A stretch of 64,000 bases of DNA from Bifidobacterium castoris. GTDB lineage: Bacteria; Actinomycetota; Actinomycetes; Actinomycetales; Bifidobacteriaceae. The translations under genes were made by a program, and so were the position numbers. The DNA is taken from positions 124,001-188,000 of the forward strand of contig NZ_QXGI01000003.1 of NCBI RefSeq assembly GCF_003952025.1. The letters are read 5' to 3'. Shown one piece after another: positions 50,769 to 59,515 of the stretch. The first letter of the stretch is position 1, and every line of letters begins with the position of its first letter. The notes beneath the pieces were generated by a model. It made no database searches. It was not told where the DNA came from and saw only the letters and a list, made by a program, of their open reading frames with translations.

Positions 50769-51491
50769 ATGAACGAAGCAATCACGTATAGGACGCTGCG
50801 CCGCGAGGACTACCCGGCGATCACGCAGATGCTGTGCGACGCATGGCACACCGATCCGACGATGGACCACGATCTGGAGATGAAGCTCGCCGAGATCGAT
50901 CTGGAGCATTGCCTGGGGCGTGCGACGGCCGCGCAGGTGGCCATCAGAGCCGGCGAGGTCGTCGGCGTCGTGCTCGGCAGGATCGACTCGCATGAGACGC
51001 GCAATGGGCTCAACAGCCACCATGTGCGCAACATGCGGCTGCTCACGTCGCTGCTCGCGTCGTCGCGCGGCCGCAAGGCGCTGCTCGACCTGAAGCGTTA
51101 TGAGGACACGAACCTGAAGATGATCGCCGAGGCGAAGAAGGACGGCCACGCCTATCAGGGCGAGCTCGTGCTGCTGCTCGTCAGGCCCGACATGCGCGGC
51201 CGGGGAGTCGGCGCCCATCTGTTCGAGTGGATGACCGACCGCTTCCGCCAGGCGGGCGTCGAACGGTACTTCCTGTTCACCGACAGCGCGTGCGACTACT
51301 CGTTCTACGACAAGGCCGGGCTGACGCGGCGCGCGGAGTCGATCGTGCTCGACAACGAGCCGCACACACCGAAGGAGGACGCCGAGGTGCACGCCGAGCG
51401 TGACGCGATCGACGACCATCTGCACGCCTTCGTCTACGACAACGAGACGTCGCCGGCGAACGAGGGCGTCAACCCGCTCGGCCGCGACTGA
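50769..51491 (+). CDS. GNAT-family N-acetyltransferase
   Basis: A 240-residue acetyltransferase of the GNAT fold. The acetyl-CoA pyrophosphate-binding loop reads RPDMRGRGVGAHL (Q/R-x-x-G-x-G/A pattern) around residue 138-150, preceded by strand ELVLLLV and followed by YDKAGLTRR. A middle insertion of about 45 residues (about 75-120) is longer than in minimal GNATs. The substrate cannot be predicted. GTGAGG lies 1 nt before the ATG and TAGCAT 7 nt before it, so either leadered or leaderless initiation is possible. The mazG gene follows 12 bp after the stop. Confidence 0.85.
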   Translation: MNEAITYRTLRREDYPAITQMLCDAWHTDPTMDHDLEMKLAEIDLEHCLGRATAAQVAIRAGEVVGVVLGRIDSHETRNGLNSHHVRNMRLLTSLLASSRGRKALLDLKRYEDTNLKMIAEAKKDGHAYQGELVLLLVRPDMRGRGVGAHLFEWMTDRFRQAGVERYFLFTDSACDYSFYDKAGLTRRAESIVLDNEPHTPKEDAEVHAERDAIDDHLHAFVYDNETSPANEGVNPLGRD

Positions 51492-51503
51492 ACGGTGACG
51501 TAT

Positions 51504-52328
51504 ATGCATAAGCAGGAGGCCGAAGGCGGCTACCGGCTGCCGGAAGGCTATGAACGGTGCGCGAAACTCGCCCCCGTGCGCGACGCGCCGGACGCGTTCG
51601 GGCGCGTGCGCGCGCTCGTGGCGATTCTGCATGGTCCCGACGGCTGCCCGTGGGACGGTGCACAGACGAACGAGTCGTTGCTCAAGCCGCTGCTCGAGGA
51701 GACCTACGAATACATCGACGCCGTCGAGACCGATGATCGCGACAACATGCGCGAGGAACTCGGCGACGTGCTGCTGCAGTCGGTGTTCCAGGCGCAGGTA
51801 TGCTCTGAGGACCCGGAGGATCCCTTCAGTATCGACGAGGTGTGCGACAGGCTCGTCGACAAGCTCATCACGCGCCATCCGCAGGTGTTCGCGTCCGATG
51901 ACGAGACGCCGCGGGCGCTCGGCGCGGATGAGACGCTCGCGCTGTGGGAACGGATGAAACAACGCGAGAAGCGCCGGGCGTCGGTGCTCGACGGAATCTC
52001 GAAGGCGCAGGGCGCACTGCCGCGCGCCGCGAAGGTCGTCTCGAGGGTCGGCAAGTCGCAGCGGGCGGACGAGCTGGACGCCGCCTTCGATACGCCGAGC
52101 ACGCTCACATATGACCACGCCGACCGGATCTTGCGGATCGTGCGCGAGGCGGCGCGTGACGGCGTCGACATCGAACGCGACCTGCGCATGCGGCTGCGCG
52201 AGGTCGAGACGGCGGTCGCGGCCATCGAGGCCGCGCGTGCGGAAGACGACGCCGATGGCGGCCTCGATGGTGCAAGGGCCGCCGGCGCGGATCGGAGAAC
52301 GGAAGGAGACGACGATGCAGATCAGTAA
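51504..52328 (+). CDS. mazG: Nucleoside triphosphate pyrophosphohydrolase MazG
   Basis: A 274-residue MazG with an all-alpha NTP-PPase domain. The metal-binding pattern E-E-x-x-E ... E-x-x-D is seen as EETYEYI and REELGDVLLQ. HGPDGCPWD is the family's N-terminal signature. The second half (KAQGALPRAAKVVSRVGK) matches the C-terminal repeat. It hydrolyses non-canonical or excess (d)NTPs to monophosphates and can lower ppGpp. ATG 51504 is chosen; GTG 51495 is an alternative. The last 14 bp overlap the following zincin-like gene, so the two are coupled. Confidence 0.92.
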   Translation: MHKQEAEGGYRLPEGYERCAKLAPVRDAPDAFGRVRALVAILHGPDGCPWDGAQTNESLLKPLLEETYEYIDAVETDDRDNMREELGDVLLQSVFQAQVCSEDPEDPFSIDEVCDRLVDKLITRHPQVFASDDETPRALGADETLALWERMKQREKRRASVLDGISKAQGALPRAAKVVSRVGKSQRADELDAAFDTPSTLTYDHADRILRIVREAARDGVDIERDLRMRLREVETAVAAIEAARAEDDADGGLDGARAAGADRRTEGDDDADQ

Positions 52329-52683
52329 GAAGGATTTCGACGCCGCCGTGCGCGAGGCGATCGCGGGACTGCCGCAGAAGTTCAAGGACGCGCTGCAGAA
52401 TATCGCGATCACGACCGCCGACGAGCCTACGAAGGAACAGCTCGAATCGGTCGACGCCGAACACGGCGAGCTGCTCGGCCTCTATCAGGGCACGCCGATC
52501 ACGAAGCGCGGGTTCAGCTTCGCCGGCGAGCTGCCGGACGTCATCACGATCTTCCGCGGCCCGCACGAGCGCGTCTGCCATACGCACAAGGAGCTCGTCA
52601 CGCAGATCCAGAAGACGGTGCTGCACGAGATCGGACACTACTTCGGCTTCGACGACGCGTATCTGCATTCGCACGGCTACTGA
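52315..52683 (+). CDS. Zincin-like metallopeptidase family protein
   Basis: A 122-residue protein with a single HEIGH zinc-binding helix (residues 104-108) near the C-terminus. This matches the short actinobacterial metallopeptidase family (Zincin_1/PF06262-like), in which the third ligand is an Asp a few residues on (FGFDDAY). Protease activity has not been shown for most members. GGAAGGAGA lies just before ATG 52315, inside the end of mazG, with a 14-bp overlap. Confidence 0.85.
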   Translation: MQISKKDFDAAVREAIAGLPQKFKDALQNIAITTADEPTKEQLESVDAEHGELLGLYQGTPITKRGFSFAGELPDVITIFRGPHERVCHTHKELVTQIQKTVLHEIGHYFGFDDAYLHSHGY

Positions 52684-52769
52684 CCGGCGGGCGCGTACGT
52701 CGCGGGTCGGACGCGGCGCTGATATCCGGGAACGCCGATGGCGCCCCTCATATGAATACCTGCCCGAGG

Positions 52770-53000
52770 TCTCACCGTCAGCGGGCTCGGACAGCTCGAC
52801 CATCACGGCATCAACCTGCTCATCTCCCGCAGCGAGGTGGCCCGCGTCGCACAGCAAAGGCATGCTCGGCAGCGGTTTCCTCGTGGGTCGTGCATTACAG
52901 GCGAGGTATGCCAAAGCGGTCAAAGAGGCCAATGATTTCGTCCGGGAACTTTCGCCACGAGAACGCGATATCATCCGCACAACTCGAATAACCACAGCCC
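52770..53000 (+). pseudogene. Possible remnant of a decayed gene
   Basis: Between the zincin-like gene and the hairpin at 53001, two short out-of-phase stretches look protein-like: LTVSGLGQLDHHGINLLISR (from about 52776) and, from 52862, MLGSGFLVGRALQARYAKAV and following. Base composition from about 52900 is less GC-rich than in neighbours. Neither piece has a plausible full-length frame, but an intact terminator follows. I cannot name the family; it may also be non-coding. Confidence 0.3.
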
Positions 53001-53040
53001 CGCCCCACGCGCCGTCATGGCGTGAGGAGCGGGGCGTTTT
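53001..53040 (+). terminator. Intrinsic terminator of a lost or unidentified transcript
   Basis: CGCCCC-ACGC pairs with GCGT and GGGGCG around a short loop, followed by TTTT. It lies more than 300 nt past the last intact plus-strand gene. Confidence 0.65.
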
Positions 53041-53143
53041 CTCGTATCTGAAGTTTTCATTAAATTTTCATTACATCGGTACCGATATGTATCGGCTGTG
53101 GTTGCCTGCTTCGATAGCTTGTTATACCAGTAATCGCAATGCC

Positions 53144-53503
53144 TCACACGATCTGCGAGCCGAAGGGCCACAGGGCCAGCTTCGCCATCTTGAAGGATTG
53201 AATGCCGAAGGGAACGCCGATGATCGTGATGCAGTTGAGCAGGCCTGCGAAGCAGTAGCCGATCGCCATCCACACGCCGACGAGCACGACCCAGATGATG
53301 TTGAGCAGCAGCGATCCGGCGCCGCCGCCGTAGACGACATGCGTGCCGAAGGGGGTCAGCGTCAGCTTCGCCATCTTGAACGCCTGCAGCCCCAAGGGGA
53401 TGCCGACGATCGTGATGCACAGCACCAGGCCGACGATGAGCCACGCGAGCGCGATCTCCAGACCGCCGAGGATGAGCCACAGGATATTGCCGATCAATCT
53501 CAT
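53144..53503 (-). CDS. YccF-family inner membrane protein
   Basis: A 119-residue protein with two YccF domains, each a hydrophobic helix pair followed by a near-identical motif: CITIVGIPLGLQAFKMAKLTL and CITIIGVPFGIQSFKMAKLAL. YccF proteins are small integral membrane proteins of unknown function, found in many bacteria. The start ATG 53503 is preceded by TATACT 6 nt upstream and no Shine-Dalgarno, so the mRNA is probably leaderless. Confidence 0.9.
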   Translation of the reverse strand: MRLIGNILWLILGGLEIALAWLIVGLVLCITIVGIPLGLQAFKMAKLTLTPFGTHVVYGGGAGSLLLNIIWVVLVGVWMAIGYCFAGLLNCITIIGVPFGIQSFKMAKLALWPFGSQIV

Positions 53504-53509
53504 ACCAGC

Positions 53510-53515
53510 AGTATA
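53510..53515 (-). promoter_or_regulatory. -10 box of the YccF gene
   Basis: TATACT on the minus strand, 6 nt before ATG 53503. Confidence 0.5.
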
Positions 53516-53529
53516 CGGACGACTGCCGC

Positions 53530-53818
53530 TTATCGGTAGTCGTTGCTTACGGGAGGCGGTTCTCTCGCGGATGTTCGGCGCCGCTGTATGGGCGGCGGAA
53601 CGCACACCGGCGGCCGTCGCCTCTTGCGCATGGATGCCTGGTCCGGCAAGCCCTGCTTTTGCACGCAGCCATCGCTCTTACGGGAAGCGATTCTCGCGTG
53701 CGCGATCCGATCGTCCATGGACGGATGCCTCTTACGGGCAACCGGTTGTCTACGGCCGATCGGCTGCCCGTAAGGTTGCTGCCCGTAAGACGACCACCTG
53801 TAGAACGGCCGCCCATAA
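53530..53818. repeat. Intergenic array of TTACGGG/CCCGTAA repeats
   Basis: Plus-strand words TTATCGG (53530) and TTACGGG (53547, near 53688 and near 53731) are followed by inverted words CCCGTAA at 53767 and 53782, CCTGTAG at 53797 and CCCATAA at 53812, the last four at exact 15-bp steps. The array therefore switches orientation. No gene lies in this stretch, which ends at the TPP riboswitch. Confidence 0.7.
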
Positions 53819-53894
53819 GGCAGATGCCGACGGGACTTTATGCGAGCCGTCGCGGAATGCTGCCATACTGGGGGCGCGCGTCATGCGCATCACA

Positions 53895-53990
53895 TCACAC
53901 GCAGGGGAACCCCGCGGCCGTCGCGCCCGGGGTTGAGAAGACCTCGGTCTGACCCTTTGAACCTGTTGGTTGATACCAGCGTAGGGAGTC
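53895..53990 (+). promoter_or_regulatory. TPP riboswitch (THI element) upstream of tenA
   Basis: The conserved core is present in order: GGGG before a variable stem, TTGAGA, ACCCTTTGAACCTG, GATACCAGCGTAGGGA. The AGGGAG near the 3' end also serves as the tenA ribosome-binding site, 6 nt before the ATG, so thiamine pyrophosphate would block translation initiation directly. Confidence 0.93.
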
Positions 53991-53994
53991 GAAT

Positions 53995-54744
53995 ATGATC
54001 ACAGCCGAATCCGGCAATGCATCCGCCATCACGTTGACGAATCTGCCGCCGTTCGCACGGCGGATGCGCGAAGCGGCGAATCCGGTGTGGGAGGAAGGCT
54101 ACAGGCAGCCGTTCATCCGCGAGCTCGGCGCGGGCACGCTGCCGACGCGCAAGTTCGCGTTCTACCTCAAGCAGGACGAGCTCTATCTCAACGATTACGC
54201 GAAGGTGCACGCGCTCGCGCTCACGAAGACTGACGACGCGGAGATCATGAAGTTCATGGTCGACGTGCAGCGTGCGATCTTCGACGTCGAGAAATCGCTG
54301 CACGGCGACTATCTGGCGTCATACGGCATCACGCCCGAGGAGATGGCGCACGCCAGGCAGTCGGCGTTCGCGCGTGCCTATACGACGCATATGCTGTCGG
54401 TCGCGTACGGCGGCGACCTGCTCGACGTGCTCGTCGCCGTGCTGCCGTGCGCGTGGGTGTACGCCGATTACGGTCAGCGGCTTGCGGCCGAGTTCGCGGA
54501 CACGCTTGACGCCAACCCGTACAAGAGCTGGATCGACACCTACAAGACCGACGAGTTCTGGCAGTCGTCGGCATGGTTGCTCGAACACATCGAACGGCTC
54601 GTCGCGCACGCCGATGAAGGCAGGCGCGAACGACTCGTCGAACTGTTCATCCACGGCGTCGAGAACGAATACATGTTCTGGGCGAGCGCGTACGACGAGC
54701 AGATGAGCTGGAAGCCGCAGTGGGAGGCGCTCGACGCGCAGTGA
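53995..54744 (+). CDS. tenA: Aminopyrimidine aminohydrolase TenA (thiaminase II)
   Basis: A 249-residue TenA-C family enzyme that salvages thiamine breakdown products by hydrolysing aminopyrimidines to hydroxymethylpyrimidine. The nucleophilic cysteine is Cys152 in LPCAWVYAD, and the substrate-binding Asp is in YLKQDELYL (Asp61). A Glu in GVENEYMFW near the C-terminus matches the catalytic acid region. Control by the adjacent TPP riboswitch confirms the pathway. No other thiamine gene is next to it. It converges on yhbY across a 26-bp hairpin. Confidence 0.94.
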   Translation: MITAESGNASAITLTNLPPFARRMREAANPVWEEGYRQPFIRELGAGTLPTRKFAFYLKQDELYLNDYAKVHALALTKTDDAEIMKFMVDVQRAIFDVEKSLHGDYLASYGITPEEMAHARQSAFARAYTTHMLSVAYGGDLLDVLVAVLPCAWVYADYGQRLAAEFADTLDANPYKSWIDTYKTDEFWQSSAWLLEHIERLVAHADEGRRERLVELFIHGVENEYMFWASAYDEQMSWKPQWEALDAQ

Positions 54745-54769
54745 CCTCGCGATGATCGCGCCGGTGCGC

Positions 54770-54815
54770 CCCATAAGAGGATGCACATCCCGTAAAGAGG
54801 GGCGCCCCCGTAAGA
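54770..54815. repeat. Short CCCGTAA repeat run after tenA
   Basis: CCCATAAG (54770), CCCGTAAA (54789) and CCCGTAAG (54807) follow at 19- and 18-bp steps. It is another degenerate member of the intergenic repeat family. Confidence 0.5.
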
Positions 54816-54870
54816 GGGCGGACGGCCGCCGGTGAAGGATCGGCGGCCGCCGCGGCAGGGAAGGGCCCGG

Positions 54871-54928
54871 AACGGCCGAGAGGGGTGCGGTCCACCTTGG
54901 TTGGTGGACCGCACCCCTCTCGGCCGTT
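54871..54928. terminator. Bidirectional terminator, 26-bp perfect stem
   Basis: Arms 54871-54896 and 54903-54928 are perfectly complementary with a 6-nt loop, between convergent tenA and yhbY. Confidence 0.88.
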
Positions 54929-54953
54929 GAACATGCGCTTCGTCCGGCGCGCG

Positions 54954-55259
54954 TCACTCGCGCACGAGGCGGATATGCTCCACATCGTCGCGCTTCGAGA
55001 TGCGGAACAGGACGAAGCGGTTGCCGATGACCTGCACGACGTCGGCGCCGAGCGCGGCAGCGAGGCCTTCGGCGGCTTCGCGCGCGTCCATGCCGGAGCC
55101 GTCCTGGACCTGCCCCTTGATCAGCTCGCGTTTCTCGATCGTCTCGTCCGCCTGCCGGATCGCGGATTCGGTCAGGTCGTTCCTGCCGATGTACACGAGC
55201 GGCCTGAGCTGGTTCGCCATCGCGCGCAGCTGCTTCGTCTGCTTCTTCGTCAATGCCAT
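54954..55259 (-). CDS. yhbY: YhbY/CRS1-YhbY (CRM) RNA-binding protein
   Basis: A 101-residue single CRM domain. It starts LTKKQTKQLRAMANQL and carries the signature YIGRNDLTESAI and a GxxG-type loop; the C-terminal strand reads VIGNRFVLFRIS. YhbY associates with pre-50S ribosomal particles and assists ribosome assembly. GAAGGAAGA precedes the ATG at a proper distance. It is monocistronic. Confidence 0.93.
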   Translation of the reverse strand: MALTKKQTKQLRAMANQLRPLVYIGRNDLTESAIRQADETIEKRELIKGQVQDGSGMDAREAAEGLAAALGADVVQVIGNRFVLFRISKRDDVEHIRLVRE

Positions 55260-55373
55260 GGGCGTCGTCTTCCTTCTGTGACGTGGTTCATCGATTCATC
55301 AAGTGCGTAACCGCGCCATCATATCCGACGCACCCGATCGGCGCCCGGTGGAAGACGGCGTCGCCATGCGGCA

Positions 55374-56204
55374 TCAGAAGTCGAAGTCGTTCGGATCGGC
55401 GCCGTTGCGCGTGTCGGTGTCCATCGCGCTGATCCTGCGCATGTCCTCGTCGTCGAGTTCGAAATCGAACACGTGGATGTTCTGCTGGATGCGCGTATTG
55501 TGCACCGACTTCGGCAGCACGATCATGTCGCGCTGCAGATGCCAGCGGATGACGACCTGCGCCGATGACTTGCCGTATTTCTCGCCGATTTCGATGAGTC
55601 GTTCGTCCTTGAGCAGGTCGCTGCCGGTGCCGCCGAGCGGGCTCCATGCCTCGACGGCGATGCCCAGCGCATGGCAGTAGTCGACCATGTCCTGGTTCGG
55701 GAAGGTCGGGGAGGACTCGATCTGGTTCACGGCCGGCTTGACGTCGGTGTTCGCCAGCAGCTCGTCAAGGTGGTTCTTCGCGAAGTTGCTCACGCCGATG
55801 GCATGTGCGCGGCCGCCGCGGTAGATCTCCTGCATCGCGTCCCATGCGTCCTGCCAGCCTTCCGCCGGCCAATGGATGAGGTAGAGGTCGACGTAGTCGG
55901 TGCCGAGACGGTCGAGGCTCTCCTGGAACGCGTCCATCGTGCGATGCCTGCGGATGTCCTCGTTCCACAGTTTCGTCGTGATGAACACGTCCTCGCGCGG
56001 CACGCCGCTCGTGGAGATGGCTTCGCCGACCGACTTCTCGTTGCCGTAGATGCTTGCCGTGTCGATGTGACGGTAACCGCATTCGAGCGCCGCATGCACG
56101 GCGTCGACGGTGGTGCGGCCGTCGGGCGTCTGGAAGACTCCGAGACCGACCTGCGGGATGAGCACGTCGTTGTTGAGTACGACGTCATGGGCTGTGGGCT
56201 TCAC
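55374..56204 (-). CDS. Aldo/keto reductase (2,5-diketo-D-gluconate reductase-like)
   Basis: A 276-residue NADPH-dependent reductase with a TIM-barrel fold. The catalytic tetrad Asp48, Tyr53, Lys78 and His111 is intact (GYRHIDTASIYGNE, ITTKLW, LIHWP). The cofactor segment LPKSVHNTRIQQN is present. It belongs to the AKR5/DkgA-like group that reduces small carbonyls and sugars; the physiological substrate is not predictable. The start is GTG 56204 behind GAGGAA; no ATG fits. The remaining gap up to 56911 is gene-free and repeat-rich. Confidence 0.92.
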   Translation of the reverse strand: MKPTAHDVVLNNDVLIPQVGLGVFQTPDGRTTVDAVHAALECGYRHIDTASIYGNEKSVGEAISTSGVPREDVFITTKLWNEDIRRHRTMDAFQESLDRLGTDYVDLYLIHWPAEGWQDAWDAMQEIYRGGRAHAIGVSNFAKNHLDELLANTDVKPAVNQIESSPTFPNQDMVDYCHALGIAVEAWSPLGGTGSDLLKDERLIEIGEKYGKSSAQVVIRWHLQRDMIVLPKSVHNTRIQQNIHVFDFELDDEDMRRISAMDTDTRNGADPNDFDF

Positions 56205-56390
56205 GATTCCTCGATTCCTCGTTCGCTGCGACGTACCTTCGGGCCGCCTGCACGCCGCGTGATCCGGATGCGCCGGATGGCAAACGGACGGGCCGAAGGG
56301 ACTTGTCCCTGTGCGTCCCATCGTAGAGGTCGGGCGCAGGATATGCGCCGCAATCAGCGATGCGAGGAACGGCGATGCCCCTCTGCATCG

Positions 56391-56640
56391 CCTACGGGCG
56401 GTACTTCGACCATGGCGTGTCTTCTGTGTGCCGAAGACGCGCCATGCGCTTACGCACCCATCGTTTACGGGTGGGACGCGTCGTCTACGGCTGCATGGCG
56501 GTTTGCTGTAAGCGGCTGCCCTTCACTTAAGGGAGCAGGTGCCTACTGGAAGCAGTACGCACGGATGTCGAATCGCTTATGGGCGGGGGTCCTCTGCATC
56601 GTGATGGTCGACCGTCTATGGGCGATCGCTTACGGGTGGC
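56391..56640. repeat. Gene-free region with degenerate CTACGGG/TTACGGG words
   Basis: CTACGGG (near 56392), TTTACGGG (near 56464), CTACGG (near 56483), CTTAAGGG, CTACTGG, CTTATGGG, CTATGGG and TTACGGG recur at irregular 15-20 bp steps. No credible gene is present between the aldo/keto reductase start (56204) and the ECF gene stop (56912). Confidence 0.5.
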
Positions 56641-56911
56641 GATGCCGCGCAACGCGATATCCGGGAATCATGAATAGGCGGGCGCGTGGAAAAAAGATGT
56701 GCGGCTGCCCGTGATTGCCGGACGGCCGCACGTATACGACTCGCGAAGGAAGCCCGTGCACGGCTTGTTCCTTGTGGGAACCGTGGGCGATGACTCCGCT
56801 CCGTTGACGTTATCGTCTTCTGTTCGCGAACAGGTGAAGATTGTGTCATCGACTGTTCGCTTGTCGCTGAATCACATCATGCCATACAGTGACCTGCCTC
56901 ATATGTTTTGT

Positions 56912-59515
56912 TCACATATTGAACACATGTGCCACGATGACCAGGATGATGGTGAGCGCGACGCCGCCGCAGAACAGCCAGTCTCGCGCACGCATCGTCA
57001 GCGGATGCCATTGCGTGCGCCGCACGCCTTCCTGATAGCAGCGGGCGTCCAATGCGAGCGCGAGGTTGTCGGCGTGCCGGATCGCACCGGCGAAAACAGG
57101 GATGACTATCGCGCACATCGCACGCACCCGTTTGGTCATGCCGCCTGACTCGATCGAGCCGCCGCGGGCCGCCTGCGCGTCGCGGATCGAGACGGCTTCG
57201 CGGACGAGCGTGGGGAGGAACCGCAGCGCGAGCGACAGCACCAGGCAGATCTCCTGCACGTGGATCCACCGACGCAACGGGTGCAGCAGCCGTTCGAAGG
57301 CGCTCGACATCGCCGTCGGCGTCGTCGTGAGCAGCACGACCGCCCCGAGGACGATGACGAACGCGAAGCGAATCATATAGAGGAGCGCGACATGCACGCC
57401 GCCTGTGGTGATCGCCCATCCGCCGATGTGCAGCAGCGGCGTGCCGTCGCGGACGACGGCGAGGTTGAGCAGTCCGGTCACGACGAACAGCGCCAGGAAG
57501 ACGCGCACCGACGAGAGCAGCCGACGCACGCCGACGCGGCTCGCGAGCGTTATCGCGGCGGTCGTGACGAAGCCGACGGCGAGCTGCGGCCATGTCGACA
57601 TCGCGAAGGCCGTGAACATGAGCGCGAGGATGCCGAGCATCTTCGCGCGTGGATCCAGAGAGGAGATCCAGGAATAGTCGGCGTCGCTCATGGAGATCGT
57701 CTCCGAAGGCATCGGACGGGACGATCGTTCGCACACGCGTGCGCTGACGGCGGTGCATGCGTGTGCGTCGCCGTCAGCGCCGCTTGCGTCGAGGGTGGGA
57801 TGCGGCTGCCTGTCCGTGCCACCCGTAACCTTCTCGCATGGTTCGTCGACGCCGTCACGGGCGACGGGACGCGCCTCGTGCCCGGTGACGCTCTCCTCAT
57901 CGCCGATGGCGTCGGCCGAGGCGCCGCGCGCCGCCGGATCGTCCGACGGCGGGAATTCGACGACGGCGTCCGCGAGCACATGCGCCATCGTGAGGTCGTG
58001 CGTGATCATGATGATCGTGACGCCGCGCATGTGCAGGCTGCGGATGATGTCGCAGACGCGTGCGCGTGCGTCGTCGTCAAGCGAGGCGGTGGGCTCGTCC
58101 ATGACGAGCACCTTCGGGTGGCATGCGAGCACCCCGGCGATCGCGACGAGCCGCTGCTGGCCGCCCGAAAGCGTGAAGGGGTCGCGGGCCGACAGATGCT
58201 CGGCGCCCACGAGTCGCAGCGCCTCGTCGACGCGCGAGCGCACATCCTCGTCGGGAAGGCCCTGATTGTGTGGGCCGTACGCCACGTCCTGCGCGACGGT
58301 GCCCGCGAACAGCTGCCGTTCGGGGTGCTGCATGATGAAACCTAGCCGACGACGCAGGGCCGAGCGCTCCCCTCGGCTTGCGTGGACGAGTTCGACGTCG
58401 GCCACGCGGATCGAACCGGCGTCGGGTTTCAACAGCGCGCACAGCAGTTTCGCGAAGGTCGTCTTGCCCGATCCATTCCTGCCGACGACCGCGAGCGTCG
58501 ATCCCGACGCCACCTGTAGCGAGAAGTCGTCGAGCACCGCGGTGGCGCAACCGGGGTAGCGGAAGGTCACATGGTCGAAGACGACCGCCGGGGCCGATGC
58601 TATGGGCTGCATGCCGTGGGCGGTCGCGGACGGCGCATCCGGTAGGGAATCGGGAAGGGGGTGCCCGGTCGTCGCCGGCGCATCCCGTAAGGAATCGACG
58701 GACGGAGTCGCCGGGGTCGGAGGTACTGCGGGTAAGCGGTCGGAGGGGACTGCGGACAGCGGGGTCGGGGATGACAAGGGGCGGGCGGCGAGCGGGGATG
58801 TCGATGCGAAAGAGGCATCGTGGCCCACCGGATGCAGGCGGCCGTGCTCCAGGCGCAGTGTGCGCGTCGCATGCGCGAGTTCGGCGGCGTCATGGGTCAC
58901 GATGATGATCGCGGTGCCGCGGGCCTGGATGTCGTCGAGCGCGGCGAGCACCTCGGCGCGCGCCTCGGGGTCGAGCATCGCCGTCGGCTCGTCGAGGATG
59001 AGCAGCCGCGAGCGCATCGCGAGCATGCCGGCGATCGCGATGCGCTGCTGCTGGCCGCCCGAAAGATCCGCCGGATTCGCCTCGGCGAACGCGGTCATGC
59101 CGACGGTCGCGAGCGCGTCGCGCACACGTTCGCCGATCTGTTCGCGCGGCGTCGAGAGGTTCTCCGGGCCGAACGCGACGTCCTCGGAGACGACGGTCGT
59201 GACGATCTGGTCCTCGGGATTCTGGAAGACGATGCCGATGTCGCGGCGCGCGCGGCGATAGGCGTCGGCGCGCGCGCCGACGGCGTCGTCGAAGACGGGC
59301 TCGCCGGCGAGTTCCACGGTGCCGCCGTCGGGGGCGGCGAGGCCTGCGGCGAGCAGCGACAGCGTCGACTTGCCCGAGCCGTTCGATCCGACGAGCGCGA
59401 CGCGCTCGCCCTCCCGCACGAGCAGGTCCACGCCGTCGAGCGTCCAGGTCGCGCCGCCGTCGTGGCTGAACCGCACGTCGCGCATGTCGACGACGGTGCG
59501 GGGGGTCGCCGTCAC
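56912..59515 (-). CDS. Fused ECF transporter module: EcfA-EcfA'-EcfT in one frame
   Basis: An 867-residue protein holding the whole energising module of an ECF vitamin transporter. ATPase 1 (about 1-230): Walker A GSNGSGKST (43-51), LSGGQ (151-155), Walker B LLILDE (171-176). A Pro/Ser/Ala-rich linker follows (232-309). ATPase 2 (310-520): Walker A GRNGSGKTT (345-353), LSGGQ (449-453), Walker B VLVMDE (469-474). A second hydrophilic linker runs 521-608. From 609 comes EcfT, with several transmembrane helices and the coupling motifs AARGG and ALDARCY. The start is GTG 59515, overlapping the ribU stop (GTGA). Met609 (ATG 57691) could be an internal start. It works with the upstream RibU and probably shares its FMN control. 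Confidence 0.88.
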   Translation of the reverse strand: MTATPRTVVDMRDVRFSHDGGATWTLDGVDLLVREGERVALVGSNGSGKSTLSLLAAGLAAPDGGTVELAGEPVFDDAVGARADAYRRARRDIGIVFQNPEDQIVTTVVSEDVAFGPENLSTPREQIGERVRDALATVGMTAFAEANPADLSGGQQQRIAIAGMLAMRSRLLILDEPTAMLDPEARAEVLAALDDIQARGTAIIIVTHDAAELAHATRTLRLEHGRLHPVGHDASFASTSPLAARPLSSPTPLSAVPSDRLPAVPPTPATPSVDSLRDAPATTGHPLPDSLPDAPSATAHGMQPIASAPAVVFDHVTFRYPGCATAVLDDFSLQVASGSTLAVVGRNGSGKTTFAKLLCALLKPDAGSIRVADVELVHASRGERSALRRRLGFIMQHPERQLFAGTVAQDVAYGPHNQGLPDEDVRSRVDEALRLVGAEHLSARDPFTLSGGQQRLVAIAGVLACHPKVLVMDEPTASLDDDARARVCDIIRSLHMRGVTIIMITHDLTMAHVLADAVVEFPPSDDPAARGASADAIGDEESVTGHEARPVARDGVDEPCEKVTGGTDRQPHPTLDASGADGDAHACTAVSARVCERSSRPMPSETISMSDADYSWISSLDPRAKMLGILALMFTAFAMSTWPQLAVGFVTTAAITLASRVGVRRLLSSVRVFLALFVVTGLLNLAVVRDGTPLLHIGGWAITTGGVHVALLYMIRFAFVIVLGAVVLLTTTPTAMSSAFERLLHPLRRWIHVQEICLVLSLALRFLPTLVREAVSIRDAQAARGGSIESGGMTKRVRAMCAIVIPVFAGAIRHADNLALALDARCYQEGVRRTQWHPLTMRARDWLFCGGVALTIILVIVAHVFNM

